Below are positions 23,770-36,405 of a stretch of 64,000 nt of DNA, piece by piece (positions within the stretch are counted from its first letter, which is position 1; every line of letters begins with the position of its first letter). The position numbers and the translations under genes were made by a program. The stretch is from Siderastrea radians (lineage: Eukaryota > Cnidaria > Anthozoa > Scleractinia > Rhizangiidae): positions 30,361,120 to 30,425,119 of the forward strand of contig OZ024894.1 in assembly GCA_964017195.1 (NCBI GenBank), in the 5' to 3' direction. The notes under the pieces were generated by a model. It had not been told where the DNA came from. It did no database searches and saw nothing but the letters and a program-made list of their open reading frames with translations.

Positions 23770-24890
23770 TCATCACGGTTTTGGTATCACAGCGATACAG
23801 GAACTTTTACTGAAATGGGAATTTCGAATTTCAATTCGTGATTGTTGCTGTCTTAAAGAAAGAGTTTATCCGTAAAGGAAATCGGTGTTATTGGTTGAAA
23901 ACTGTGTCAATAAAATAAACACTTAAGGGGGTGGAATGGAGAAGGGGAAGGTGGGGAGGGGGGGGGGAGAAAAGGGGGTGCAATGATATCAAAGGCGGAT
24001 AAATGGCAGAGGCTGTAACCTTGGAATCGAAAGAGCAAGAACAGGGCTTGTTCCTCCAAGGCATCAGGGGAAATTGCTTACGTCGTTCTTTGAAAAACAA
24101 AAAAACAAAAAGGAGCACAGCAAATTTAGTCATAATGCAAGCAAGTTTGGATTTCCTCGCAATATTAAATCCTATTTTCTTGTTACAGACTGTCAGAATA
24201 TTTCTTCAAGCTACCTTCTGGCTGCTAACCTAAAATACTGTGTAATACTGTGTTGTGCTTATTTGAAAATGTTTAAAGGCTCTCCCTCTTTCAAATTTTT
24301 GTGATGTATTTCTCTCATACTAGCACTAGTTAGTACCCCGGAATACCATTTTACCTATTTTCGAATAGTTTGCGATAACTTATGCAAACTAAGATGCATA
24401 GAGGCTAAATGATATGTAGGCAACCATTGAACAGCCAAAATCAGTTAGTAGTTTTTTTTTCATTATTATTGTCGCCAAAAAGCAATTACAATCAGTTTAA
24501 AGCATTCACAGTTTATCGTCGATTTCCATACTAAATACATTATTAATGACTAACTTGTTCCTCAACTCAGTATTGCAGCGTTTATATAACTTTAGCGAAA
24601 CCAAATGTCAAGTGTTATTTCATTCCCAAGAAACAAGTTACGATCGATGTTCGTCTCCGTACCTCAGGGAACAAATAGCGCCATCATATACAGTAGCTTG
24701 ACAGTAGCTGTCGAGGGCCACAGAATCAAATTCACACATTCATGTGTACAGATGAAGCCATTTGATTGGCATATGTGGCTGATTCGTCGCATGCTTCTCT
24801 GGAACTGTTTCCTTGTTGCAAGGTACTAAGAAAAGCGCAGAAACCTCCTTCTGACATCTTTGATATAAAGAAATGATAAAACGTATTAAT
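23770..24890. other. Unannotated stretch
   Basis: Contains a G-rich tract (about 23930-23985). Two overlapping plus-strand frames at 24003-24304 show no family resemblance or splice context and are not called. Confidence 0.35.
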
Positions 24891-24891
24891 A

Positions 24892-24968
24892 GTCCATCCA
24901 TCCATCCATCCATCCATCCATCCATCCATCCATCCTTTCACCCATCCATCCATCCATCCATCCATCCA
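24892..24968. repeat. (CCAT)n microsatellite
   Basis: About 18 near-perfect tetranucleotide units, with one interruption (CCTTTCA) near 24935. Confidence 0.95.
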
Positions 24969-26948
24969 GTATCAATTGCATTGATCAACCGATTGGTCCA
25001 TTAACAAGTCGACCAAACAACTAACTAGACAACTTACTAACGACCAAACAACCAACTAGACAACTAACTAATCATATGTAGCAACATTACAAAAAGAAAC
25101 GCTTATCGGAAGAGTCAAGGCTTGTTCTTGGACTGGTGGTTTCTGCAGTGATAGCAGACGTAAATTTTATCGTGGGGCAGATATAATCTAATTGCACATA
25201 TACCTTTTTGTCATTTTTGAATAACGATAGAAGCTTCTCTACCTCCGCTTCCCTTCCGATTCAGCGATATTTCCCTACCATTGTATTTGGACTCAACATA
25301 GCATATCCGCCTTCCGTGTTGCAAGGCAGTTCTGTTCCTTGTCGGTTTTTGTGCTCATTATTGGTATGCCCTGCTTCAGCTGACAACCCAAGTTGCCTCG
25401 CTGCATTTGCTGGACTCAGTGACTGACGCTCTTGCTCTTTTAAATGATTGCTGTCGTAAAATAACAGACAACAACAGATAATAAGTGAATGAACTGGCTT
25501 TATAACACAGAAAGATACCACGACAACACGACAATAGGACCAACAGTCCGGGTGTTTTCAACCAAAGTTTAAAGAGTGGCACTTACCAACAAAAATAGCT
25601 AACCCTTCGTAAATCTCGGTTGACAAATTGGAAATAGCTCTTTTGTTTATAATTTCAAATGTGAATGAACCACTGAGGAAAATTCAAGGTCTCTAGTCAG
25701 AGATCCAGCTGGATGAAAGACATTTTTCTTAACCATCGCCAGAGTGTATTTACTCAAAATTAAAAACAAAATGGACTAGGGAATTCAAATGCTATGTTAG
25801 GTATATTTTCAGGGTATCTGGCCAGCCAGATAATAAGGCATTGAAAAATTCCCTCCATTCAAGTCATCCTAATTGACATACCTTGAAGCCACTCCACCTC
25901 TTGCATCTAGTTTAAGGGTAAAATGAATAGTCAGTTTCAATAAAGGTAATTTAATATCTTTGTTTTTATCAACCAAAGGATAGGAGGAGGCGTGGAATCC
26001 TTAGTAGGGGCACTAAAGAAACTCCGAAAAATGCGATTGTAAACGTCGCTACTGGAATTTTTTGTTTTAAATGGACGTCATAGGTGATACCAGCCATCAG
26101 CCCCGACGAAACTTTTAGACTCATACTTCTCCCTCTCTACTTCTTCGGCCCTTTAAACGTTGAATGTGAGGTGTAGGTCTTTTTTGATCAACCAGTACCT
26201 TCCTTATATTCTTTCGAACATGGCAATGGATTCCCATTTAGTAAACAGTAATTCTGATTGCACTGCATCTAATGATTACACGCGCTATAGCTAGTAGTTA
26301 ATCGTTCGAAATAATACACACATAGTTGCATGTCGTAGTACTAAGGTATGAAAAGTTGGAGTAATTTAACTCCAGATATAAAAAACCATTAAAAACCATT
26401 CCTTGTTTGCGCCCCCCCCCCAGAAAAAAAAAAACGTGGAAACGTATTCCCCATGGCCACCTAATGTAGTGGTACTAGACCTCGAGGAAGAGGTACTCCT
26501 AAAACACCCTTCCAAAAATCAAACTAGGAAGAAAAAAAAAAGGAACTCAACAGGAGAAGACTGACTAACGTAGAATTACATCTTCCACCAAAAGCTTGAA
26601 TAGTCCTCATGGTCACATGACAACACCCGAACCTCTCAATCATGCCGTCAGAATATCAATTTCTGACAAATTCGTTCCCTGGTCACTCAACCGGCAGAAG
26701 TTACATATTCCACGAAATGTTATGGAGAATTGATATACCCTTTTCATCCGCCCCCCCCCCCCTCCGCATGAATATGAAACAGAATAAAATAAAACTTAAA
26801 TAAAATAAAATAAAATCTTAACCAAGCGCCAGATGTGGGATAAGGAACAAAACTAACATACAGCGAAAGAAACGGCATAGAAAACGTTCCTAAAAGTATT
26901 TTGCAAAAGGCAAAGTGCTCAAAGCTCCGGTTACCTTTCTTTCTGCAG
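24969..26948. other. Unannotated stretch with short simple repeats
   Basis: A degenerate ACTAACTAGACAA repeat lies at 25015-25075, poly-C tracts at about 26412 and 26751, and TAAAATAAAA repeats at about 26785-26815. No gene supported. Confidence 0.35.
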
Positions 26949-27224
26949 GTCTTAAGTTTGCTTGAAAAGATGGCCAAAAATGCGATCAAATTATTCAATA
27001 TACTGACAGTCATCAATGAAGAGTCGACCGCAATCAAACGGGGATTTGTTTTGGAAGGCTTCTGTGCAGGACAATCATCCAAGGGGTACCCAGGGTATGC
27101 CGCTGAAAAATATTTACCTCAAAAAGATTTCACAAAGAATGACTTGTACCTAAATATTGAGGAGATACCTCCCATTAAACCTGTTCAGAAGGGAAGTGAG
27201 GGGGAGGGGTGGAAGAGAGGTTAA
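26949..27224 (+). CDS. Candidate last exon, unknown protein
   Basis: A good acceptor (CTTTCTTTCTGCAG, ending at 26948) is followed by about 91 open codons, beginning VLSLLEKMAKNAIKLFNILT and continuing to GYPGYAAEKYLPQKDF, with a stop at 27222. The first half predicts an amphipathic helix and the end is Gly/Glu/Lys-rich. I do not recognise the family. No phase-matched upstream exon on the plus strand was found, so the gene is unconfirmed. Confidence 0.3.
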   Translation, partial: VLSLLEKMAKNAIKLFNILTVINEESTAIKRGFVLEGFCAGQSSKGYPGYAAEKYLPQKDFTKNDLYLNIEEIPPIKPVQKGSEGEGWKRG

Positions 27225-27232
27225 GAATGGAA

Positions 27233-27780
27233 TCTGTTCTGGAATTTGAGCGTGGAGGATGAGGATGGAAGCAAAAGCCACAAAGATTGTGACTTTTGCT
27301 AAAATTTATTTAGCAAAAATTTGGTAGTATAGTTCCACCCACATAAGGTTTTACTAAAATTTTCCAAGTCGAGTTTTCATCTGCTCCTGCCATTCTCAGT
27401 AGCTGTACACATCTTTTTTAGATCCATTTGGGCACAAGTTTGGTGAGAATCGGTTACTATGATTACGAGATGTGAAGTCATCAGTAGCAGGTGGTGAAGC
27501 CAATGTCGAATAAAATGCGTGTTTTCACCCTTTTCAGGTGAAAAAAGCACAGCACGGTGACAAAAAGCAGCAAGGCTGCCATATACTATTTTATTCTATT
27601 ACCTCATATTCTACATGTCTAACATCAACATTTTTATTTTCCGCTTAATTTCTAATTTAGTGTAAAGCCAAGATGTTGGTCATCTTGGGGTCAACATCCA
27701 TGGAGACTCCCCCACCCTCCTTCCTTGTAATACGTTGGGGTGTGACTTTGCTTGCACGTCCAAGTATTAATAAGGTTAGA
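27233..27780 (+). mobile_element. Degraded copy of the 557-bp TTAA MITE family
   Basis: The segments TTTTCATCTGCTCCTGCC, GAGAATCGGTTACTATGATT and GGGTGTGACTTTGCTTG align in order with the elements at 40295-40851 and 40958-41514. The ends are too diverged to fix the borders. Confidence 0.55.
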
Positions 27781-27789
27781 AACACTTTT

Positions 27790-30700
27790 AGTTCTAGAGG
27801 TTTTGCGGTGGTCAAGAATAACAAAAAAGGAGATGGCAGATAAGGGAGGATATAATTATTAGGATAACAGGTATCCTTTTAAACAGCATGGCTTCTTGTA
27901 TAGACTGTTGCCAAAAGATCTTTATCCTAGATAATTTTGCATTACCAGGTATCGTTTGGACCAAGGTAGGTTTTGTCACTTTCTTATCTGTCGTTTTTTG
28001 AGATTGTGCTGGTGTTTCTGGTAGCTCTACGAATAATAATAATTAAAAACAATATTATAATTATAATAAGAACCTTCCCAGAATGCCTTGCACCAGAAAA
28101 ATTTCAATGCAAAATAACTTAGTTAATTTGTGGTCGAAGAGAATGCTGTACCATGTATTATTTACAACTTCGTGAAAGTTATCCCTCATATTAACGTTAG
28201 GGTGATGACGTCATTATTCACGTGACTATGGCAAAAAATATGTTTTAGCTCACTGCAAGAACAGGCCTCCATCAATTCAAAAGCAGATAACGTGCCCTGG
28301 TAGTCATTGGAATGGGCAATATGGAAATTGCCACTTGACATCTGGCATTTGAAAGTTAAGGTGGCTCTGTACAGGAGCATTTCCCAGGGGACTGGTAAGG
28401 AGTCAGTAACTATGGTAGTTTAAGGCGGAGAGAAACAAAGCTTGGCTGGTTAATAGTACTTCGCATGAAAGTAACGACCATGATATGCTCACTGTTGTGA
28501 CGTCATTGGTCACGTGACCAGAGCGCACAGAAAATTCAAATCACTTTAAAACTGCTTTAAGCTCAATAAATTCGTAATTTCTCACAGTAATATCGCAGAA
28601 AAAATTGCAAGTTATTCAAAAACGTTCATTATTGTTTTTCCTTTTGAAAAAAGCACAATGAAAAATGAACCTTAAACTTTTGATAATCCCCTGTTTTGTG
28701 AGGTTTTAATATAAATGTAAAAACGAATCAGCATATTTGGTTTCAAACTATGCTCTTTCTAACTACGTTAACAGTTTTTTTTTAAAAATTCGTTTTCATA
28801 GAGCTTAGGGATGTGAATTTGCAGGCACGCGGAGTACTGGGCACCAATGTCACGGATTGCTCAGGAAGACTGGTGCACTTTTTAGGCGCGGCGGCATAGC
28901 TAGCGACAAAAGCTGAAATTCTGTCGGTCCGTTTCTGCTAAAGAATTGTTAATGGTTTTTCCGAAAGAGGACAGCACTTCATTTCTCGCTGCATTGCTCA
29001 TGTCAGGTACGTGTAATTATAGCTTTTTATTGTCTTCGGTAAACAGCTTAATATATTAGCAGGGCTTTACCGATCGATCATTTTTGTTTAATGTTTCATA
29101 TTTATCGTTGGTCCAGTCTTAAATAATTTGCCATTTTCGTTCCGGTAGCAAAAAGCCGAAAGATAGACACGTAGGTTGGTAGCTAAGGTTTATTAAGTTT
29201 CGTAAGTCTTTAAATAAACGTTATATGAAGTGATGTAGTTTTTTTACACTCGTCTGTGAATCGTACATGTATGTTATTTGTTGGCCCAGTAAAAGTGTAG
29301 CATCGCATCCTTTATGTTTTCAGTAACTTTAATTACAGCGTTGCTGTTGAAATTAACGTTTCAAACAGCTATTACTCAAAGCAAGAAGGTCAGGCTATTC
29401 TCTTAATGTTGATACTGGCACATAAGCTTAAATTCTTTTGTGTAGCATCATTTAAGCTTACGTGTTGTAAACATCTCATAACAACATAACATAACACATA
29501 ACATACTTTATTTTATCTCCATCTCCATTTGTTTATTAGCTGGGCTTTTCTTCACTGCTTGCAAATTATTTATATACATCTAATGACTCACGAATGTTTC
29601 TTAGATCAAGTAAGGTTCAAAGCTATAGTTGGCATGATTTGATGACAAACAACAAATTTAAATTTCGAATTAGGTACATGTAAAACTTTTATTAAAAGTT
29701 ATGTGTTGATCACTTTTGGGAAAATATGCTTAAGATAATCGAGTTCAAAGCAGGTGAATGTAATTGTTTTGTACATCTCATTCTCTACTTTTACTGATTA
29801 AGTTATTCCATAATTTGCAGGGTAAAAAATTAACTTCAGTGCTTGAATCATTGAATTACAACTCGGGCCAGTATCCTTGAATTCCAACCTCGTCCCCAGG
29901 GTCTTTTCACTTGCTCGCTTAGTATAGTGGACCAGGCCATTTAGATAAAGTGGCTTTCAAAATCCTCTAGTCTAAATCAAAAAATTTAAAACCATATTTA
30001 CTTGAATAGACCCCTCCCAACCTGGGTGAGAAGTAAGTCTTTTATCCAGGGATTTCGCCAGTAATCATGTGGAAAAAGTACCACATACTTGTAGAACTCT
30101 AAGTAAAAACAAACCTCAACTTTTAGTGGCCCTGGTCAGTTTTAAATTGCTACTGTCAACCAGGAGACTGTCAATTTTTAGCCCTGAAGTTGTTGTTTTC
30201 ACTGATCCTTTTTTATCTATACTAGGCATGTATATGTCAGCAGTGATCAGTGATGCAGCTTTTCTTACAGTGAAGGTATGCACATGGAAGATATCAATCA
30301 CATAATTATCCCAGCTTACGTACTATCTTACTGTTCAGTAAAATGAACTGGGTCAAATGCAGTGATCGGTTTAATTTGGGTTCGGTAGTTGAACACAATT
30401 AAACCAACAATATGCATACAGCAGTGTTTGATTCCAATTTCCGAACCCAGTCAAACATAATTAAGCACAGTTAAACAGTTTAAAATCATTCAAATATACC
30501 AGAGATTTAAACCATCTGCCTTTAAGTGTGTGAGAACAAGCACAAATTTCTGTAGTGTGGAATTTGAACATGATCTGTTTATATTGTCGTGTAAACACAT
30601 AGAAGACTGGGTGGCTAAAACAGCCTTTTCGGAAAAAGAAAATTTGGCAATCCTAGTACTCACAAAGGCAAATAAAAGTTGAACCAAGGAAAAAATTAAA

Positions 30701-31465
30701 TCACAACATTTACATGTCTTGAGTGTTCCATCAAGACGTCCATTGGGGCAGGTGATGAAAACCTTATACCCACTTAAGTTACAAAATCCATTTTTCACGG
30801 TGATGTAAGATTTATTCTTGATGGTTAAAGGGTTAAAACTTAATGCAGAATGAATCAAACAGTTATACCATGTCTGGGTTTCCATACCACAGTGATTATT
30901 GTGACCCAGTACCACTACTGGGGCAAGCTCACACAGGTATGACTTGTACAGTTATGAGATGTTGTGCTGTAATCATTAAACAAATACAGAGAAACAAGAG
31001 GAAATCGGGAGGAACTTGTACCAGAATGAAAATCATGCTGGTATTATGAAAACACCCCCTTAGCCTAAAGTTGAGCAGCTCTCAAGAATGTTTAACAACA
31101 TCCTCAGAGACCCAGGGGCAGTATAAACGCCCTGATTTCATGAGACCGGTACAAACTCAGACTGGTACGATTTTGTTTACATGAGACCGGTCTGAAAGTC
31201 AGACTGGCATGAAGTGTTTACCTGAGACCAATCTAAACTCTGTTTGTGTTAATATGGTCCACAACCATCCCATCCTTAAAAATCCACTTTATCTATTATC
31301 CAACAGCTTGGAATGCTCCAACGCCACTTATTAAACGTGCATACCCAAAACAAATATCTCAGACCAATTGGAACCCTGTTCGTGCTTAAGTGGCTCCCCA
31401 GTCTGATTTCAAACCGTTCTGAGTCATTCATATTGGTTCAGCAGCAGTGATGAGTTAAACCAGCC
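27790..31465. other. Unannotated stretch
   Basis: AT-rich. A possible small inverted unit lies near 30330-30480 (GGGTTCGG ... CCGAACCC). A fold-back region rich in GAGACCGGT words lies around 31135-31225. Neither has clear borders. No coding exon supported. Confidence 0.35.
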
Positions 31466-31468
31466 TAA

Positions 31469-31748
31469 GGCCCTGTTTACATGAGTGACCTTATCCCGGG
31501 ATGACTTTTATCTCCTCCCGGGGTGACTTTCATTGCGGTGTCTGGTCATTTACCTGTAAATGTTTACATGATTTGGAGCTGAAATGTGTTCACCCTGGGA
31601 CGATTTCATCCCGGTCTTCAGCACGGGGATGAAATCGTCGTGGGGTAAATACCATTTCAGCTCCAAACCATGTAAAAACTTACAGGTAAATGACCAGACA
31701 CCGATGTGAAAGTCATCTCAGGATGAAATCACTCGTGTAAACACAGCT
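31469..31748. mobile_element. 280-bp PIF/Harbinger-like MITE
   Basis: TAA at 31466-31468 and 31749-31751 flanks ends GGCCCTGTTTACATGAGTGA and TCACTCGTGTAAACACAGCT (inverted, few mismatches). The two halves are complementary almost throughout (for example GTCTGGTCATTTACCTGTAA against its inverse), so the unit is a long hairpin. A three-base TAA duplication fits PIF/Harbinger. Confidence 0.7.
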
Positions 31749-32660
31749 TAAGATGATAATTATTTTATACTAGCTTCATGTTTCGTACGTTTCGTGTAAA
31801 CAGAGGTAAGCATTTGGAGTCGATCTAAAGTTGTACCGGCCCAAGTTGGTACCATTCTCATAGACTACGAGCAGTCTCTCATTTTTCTCTGGCGCGTGCA
31901 CACTGACTGTTCTACTATTGGTAATTGTGATAATTAAAATCTGCTTTGTTTTTCTTACAGGTTTTTATTCCATCAACCTGATGTCAGGAAAATATGGCAG
32001 TTTATTGTAAGGGTTTGGTTAAGAAATTTGTACTTTTAGCTATATTCCCAGACACACTTTATCAATTCAAATAAAAAGTTTGAAGAGCAGTTTTGAAATA
32101 AGGTTATATATTTTTTTGTCTTTTTCCGCTTAACATTTTGATGTCATTGATTAGTTTGACTGACCCCTCAGTACTACTAAGTGGATGATGTTTGAAAATG
32201 GAATGAATCCTGGAGTACCTTTTAGGGCTCTACTTCAAAATATCTGATGAGCACACCCTGCCCCATATCTTTTTTGGGGGGAGTATCCCTCCCAACTACT
32301 ATCCCAGGAATGAAGAGTCAGACCTATTTGATTGAATTCTCTTTATGGGGAAAACTATATCGATTGACTGATTCACCAGTCTGATCCCTTTTTGTCAGTT
32401 CATTGCCTATTAGGTTTCAGACTATTCTGAATTGATTTAGGAAGAGGCTATTCCTTTTGTTTTTCTTTGGTACCAGATTATGGCAATCAGTAACAATGCT
32501 TATTGGTGACAAATTATCAAACCAAAAAGAACTAAAGTCTCGAGATCTACTGCCATCACGGTCTGGGGTAGTAAGAGAGTGAGTCATAATCTGTGCATCA
32601 AATAAAGTAACTAGTCATTACTGGACCATTTGTTATTCGCATTGGCAACACTGAAGTCAC

Positions 32661-32704
32661 AGATTGATTGATTGATTGATTTATTGATTGACTGATTGAT
32701 TGAT

Positions 32705-32761
<57 letters not shown>

Positions 32762-32830
32762 TTTTAATTGGCTGATTGACTGATTTATCAGCCAGTTGGT
32801 TGAGTGGTTGATTGATTGACTGATTGGTAC
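32661..32830. repeat. (GATT)n microsatellite
   Basis: A core of about 25 units is near-perfect to about 32760 and then decays to GATTGACT variants. Confidence 0.95.
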
Positions 32831-33490
32831 TTAAAATAGATGAATGAATTGATTCACCTGAATTACATGTAAGTAATTACATGCATAATGCTGCACTTCT
32901 TCGCATCTTCCTCTGGCAGTAAAATAATACCCGGCATCAGTCGAAACATAAAATAATTTTCAAGCCCCAATGTCATGACATAATTGTAAGCAAATAATTT
33001 ATTTGTAATTAGCAAGTAGTAGGTAAGAAGGCGTATTAGAGAGCAGGACTATTAGAGCTTTTACAGTAATTTAAATTATATTTCATATTAACTCCAGTAA
33101 GCTACTCCTTCTGAGTAACTACCACTGAGAAAGCAATGCCCTGGGATGTTTTAGGGTTCACTACTTCCTACTATTAATTAAACTTCCTGGGGAATTAATA
33201 CAAGTAAATAAGGTACATCATCATCATCATTCAACTACAGCGTCATTTTACCATATAAGGAGACAAATATGAGTATGAGAGCGTCTTACACTGTAGAAAA
33301 CGTATTGCACTATAGTATCCCAGTTTCAAATCACTTATTGAATAAAGCATTTAAATTGCTTAGATGTTTAAGTTTATATTACCTACAACAGAGGCTTATT
33401 TAAAATTTATGAAACACTGGTTCTAATTTGATGAGAGGTGTATTACTAATGATTAACTAATAATTATAATATTGTTTTCCGGTCTCACTT

Positions 33491-33491
<1 letters not shown>

Positions 33492-33533
<42 letters not shown>
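33492..33533. repeat. (AAT)n microsatellite
   Basis: Fourteen uninterrupted AAT units, directly abutting the hairpin repeat that follows. Confidence 0.95.
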
Positions 33534-33534
<1 letters not shown>

Positions 33535-33722
33535 CAAAGATTAGTACAGAAAATCGTCTGAACGCGAGTGCATTTCGTGATTTATGGGCACGCGTGATGT
33601 TTTGTAAGTTCTCAAAATTGCACGAGCCGTAGGCAAGTGCAATTTGAGAACTTGAAAAACATCACGAGTGACTATAAATCACGAAATGTACGAGCAGTTC
33701 ATACGATTTTTTGTTTATAATT
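33534..33722. repeat. Hairpin MITE
   Basis: Left words ATTTCGTGATTTA, ATGTTTTGTAAGTTCTCAAA and TTGCAC are mirrored on the right (GTGCAATTTGAGAACTT, ATAAATCACGAAAT). The outer parts match too (AAATCGTCTGAACGCGAG with CGAGCAGTTCATACGATTT). Confidence 0.65.
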
Positions 33723-34136
33723 ATATTTCAACAAAATTTTGAATTTTTAACGCAACCGTCACCCTATTGTGCACATGCAACTCTTAAATGGCTTCCAAAA
33801 TGCTCACAGGTTTTATTTCAACTAACCAATTACAATCTTGTGACAAGTAAGCAAAACGTGAAATTTTTGACATTGAGGTTAAAAAAATTGAAATGTTCAA
33901 GTTTGATCTTTCTTCAATGAAATAAACTAAGCGGTTTTAAAAAGTTCACATTTTTTCCGTAACGGTTATCGCAAACCGGCAGTTTGAATGAGTGTCATTC
34001 TGATGCGAGGACTTTGGTAAATTGCATTGTCCCTGAATGACGTACGTTAAATGTGACTTGACAGTAAGGAAAGTTGTTTACGGTAAAAGCATGCTTGCTT
34101 GCTGTACCTGTTCCGTACTGGTTGAAGGAAAAGACC

Positions 34137-35164
34137 TCATCGGAAGACCTGGGAAACACTGTTAGACGTTGCTGTCTGTGGAGTTCTGCTGATAATGTGC
34201 GTTAACGGCCGTCGCTCCTTTTCACTTCCTTCATCGTAGTCGTTAAGAGACTTTTCATTTGCGTGGCCGGTCACCCGAATAATAGCCTGCCTCTCAATGT
34301 TTGCTGCCCTGAGTTTCTTCACCACTGTCTTCCTAGCGCTGTGGTTACTCAGCCTCTTGTTGGTCGATTCCAAGGGCGTATTCTTGATGATGTTTTTTTA
34401 TCACATGGTCCGCGATGCTGTTAACACCAAGTCGCTGCTTCTTGTACTAAACATTAGTTTTGGGATTTTCAATCACGGCAAGGTTAAAAGGATCTTTGTC
34501 TCGTAGCTCTTGTGGACGCCGACTTAGGTACTGCTTGAACAATTCAACTGAGCGTCTCGGACCACCAGAGGCAAACATTTTCGGCAAAACACTTCGACGT
34601 TTTGTGCTCAGCCCTCCCTGCCTTGTCTTCGTTGGATGTTTTTTGAATGTGATGTACTCTGTGCCACAGTCATCTACACAAAAGGCGAAGTCTTCAACTT
34701 CCATTGAATGGTATTCCTGACCTCCCCTCAGTCCTAAATGCTGAAAGAACTCTTGGACTTGAGTTTCCGAGGGTTTTCTCAGTCCAAAGCATTTTTTCTT
34801 CTTCGGCCGTCAGTACATTTACTGCATTACTCATTTAGGTGACATTTCCCTTTGCCTTGTTGACGAAGATGTTTGACTTTCCCTAAAGCAACAACTTTGA
34901 CTTGTAAAAACCTACGGACTCGTATAATCGAGAACTTGTAGTCATGTCCTTTTAAATGCCGGTCGAGGGCTGCCAGCATGGATTTCAAACTCTCAGGTTC
35001 ATTTTCGTACTGCTCCAGTTTCGGGTTAGTTTTCCTTTCGCTTGCCCATTTTTGCAACGCATCCAATCAGGTTTGTGTTGATTAAGTAGTGTTTTTGTTT
35101 TCGGCATTTGTTTCAGTTGGTCGACAACAATTTCGTCTGACAAAGCAAACCGGCTGTCAGCCAT
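34137..35164 (-). pseudogene. Crypton-like tyrosine recombinase, lineage 2, broken
   Basis: Start MADSRFALSDEIVVDQLKQM at 35164, then after a frameshift near 35065 DALQKWASERKTNPKLEQYE and the core-binding helix LDRHLKGHDYKFSIIR. An internal deletion seems to have removed the segment between LKSM and LDRH. After a stop at 34827 the catalytic part resumes: HLGLRGGQEYHSMEVEDF (first Arg), KTRQGGLSTKRRSVLPKMFA, ELFKQYLSRRPQEL, then the H-x-x-R box NHSARKTVVKKL, GHANEKSL and the nucleophile Tyr in NDYDEGSE; the frame ends at 34137. The motifs match a recombinase family distinct from the one at 13935-15340 (ITKHK against VTGHA, and a different linker). The conserved Arg, His and Tyr are present but the gene cannot be translated whole. 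It sits downstream of the stalk exon of the lectin-type gene, possibly in its next intron. Confidence 0.75.
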
Positions 35165-35533
35165 TTTGCTTTTTGTTTTCAAATTTTGCGCTTCCTCTTG
35201 TTTCCATAGCAACTTCCGTATTGTACTTTTTAACCTCTACTTGCACTCTATAAGTTATTGACCAATCGGAAACTGTATGTTTTGTTGAGTCTAGTATAAG
35301 GGTCATTATAGCATTACTGTGCTGCCATCCAATCATAAAGTTGGCCTTTTTTAGTATTAATAATAGGTCTTTTTTTTAAGTGACAGGCAAATTGACTCGT
35401 TACTTTCTTTATAGCTTTCTTTGCATGTCTTTTTGCTTACCTGTCAGTTCTTACACAGAAAGAATACTTGTAAGATTAAATATGATTTATTCTAGCGTAC
35501 CATGCACGAGTTGAAATTGTAAGTATACTGTAC

Positions 35534-36405
35534 CTTTACTTTTTGTTGATATTGCTGAATGTATTGCCTCTGGCGTTGTAACCTGCAATGTCTGGGTTGC
35601 GGCAACCTGTGTGCTTAAACGTTTGATGTTCGCCTTTGTTGACGATGCTACAAGCACGGTTGTAGATTCTGAAAATATTACAGAAACTTAACCAAATATT
35701 TCAAAGACTTGCTGAACTTCGTTCAGTTGCCTTGTTTACACAGGAAGAGTGTCTGCAAATTGCTCTCTTTTGTATGTATTACACTGCAGTTTTATATGTA
35801 GTACTCTACAATACGGCCAACGAACAAAGTTGTATTGGTCAAAGAGAACAGTCAACGCAAAGCTAGCCAATGCAGTAAACCAACATATTTCTGTTTTGAA
35901 AAACTTCATATCTTAGCTTTAGATAAGAAAGAACTCTTACGAACTTTTACCAATTTTTTGGAGTGTTGTAAAAGGAGTCCCACCTTCCGGAGCCATACCT
36001 TTCTCATCGTCACCCTCATTGACCCTCTCACAAATATATCCAATGTCACCTTTTTTTTGTCACAGTTCATATCATCATACCAACTCATGAACATTTTAGC
36101 ACAGTTTCCATTACCACTGGGTTGATATGGTGCCCAGATAAAGTATTCTCTGGATGAACTCTTATTCTTGTCATTGCTCACCCACCTCCACTCTCCCGAT
36201 TGTTTTTTTAAGCCTATGAAATAGTCAGAGGTTTGCATCGTTTGAATAGTTTTGTACAGAAAGCGCCACTCTTCGACACTTTCAATAGAAGCAAGGTCTT
36301 TCCCTGTCATATTGCACAGGCGTCTGCTGTCCTCCCAACTAACTGGTACAGACTCAAATGCCATATGAAATGTGTAATTAGAACAGCCGAAGACAAGCGT
36401 GCAAC
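35534..36405 (-). CDS. C-type lectin-domain membrane protein, lectin exon and stalk exon
   Basis: Exon 36405-35999 follows a polypyrimidine tract and TTGAG acceptor. It encodes a C-type lectin domain: CTLVFGCSNYTFHMAF, SWEDSRRLC, FIGLKK (the WIGL motif), GEWRWV, QPSGNGNCAK at the place of the EPN sugar-binding motif, WYDDMNC, then GYICE. The exon ends GATGAGAAAG before GTATGG (phase 1). Exon 35668-35534 starts in phase 1 after TATTTTCAG and encodes a 45-residue Ser/Thr-rich stalk (STTVLVASSTKANIK onward), ending in phase 1 before GTACAG. So the order is lectin domain, then mucin-like stalk; the membrane exon is not found. QPS and YDD in place of EPN/QPD and WND suggest that Ca-dependent sugar binding may be lost. 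The lectin exon has an eight-A run (T8 at 36051-36058) that puts GYICE out of frame; nine A would restore it. This may be a sequencing error or a real null allele. Confidence 0.75.

Noticed and set aside
24732..24965. Minus-strand frame rich in MDGW
   Set aside because: Translation of the CCAT microsatellite.
28830..31990. Possible non-coding spliced transcript (donor CAGGTACGTG at about 29009, acceptor TTTTTCTTACAG near 31960)
   Set aside because: Isolated splice-like words without coding potential or promoter evidence.
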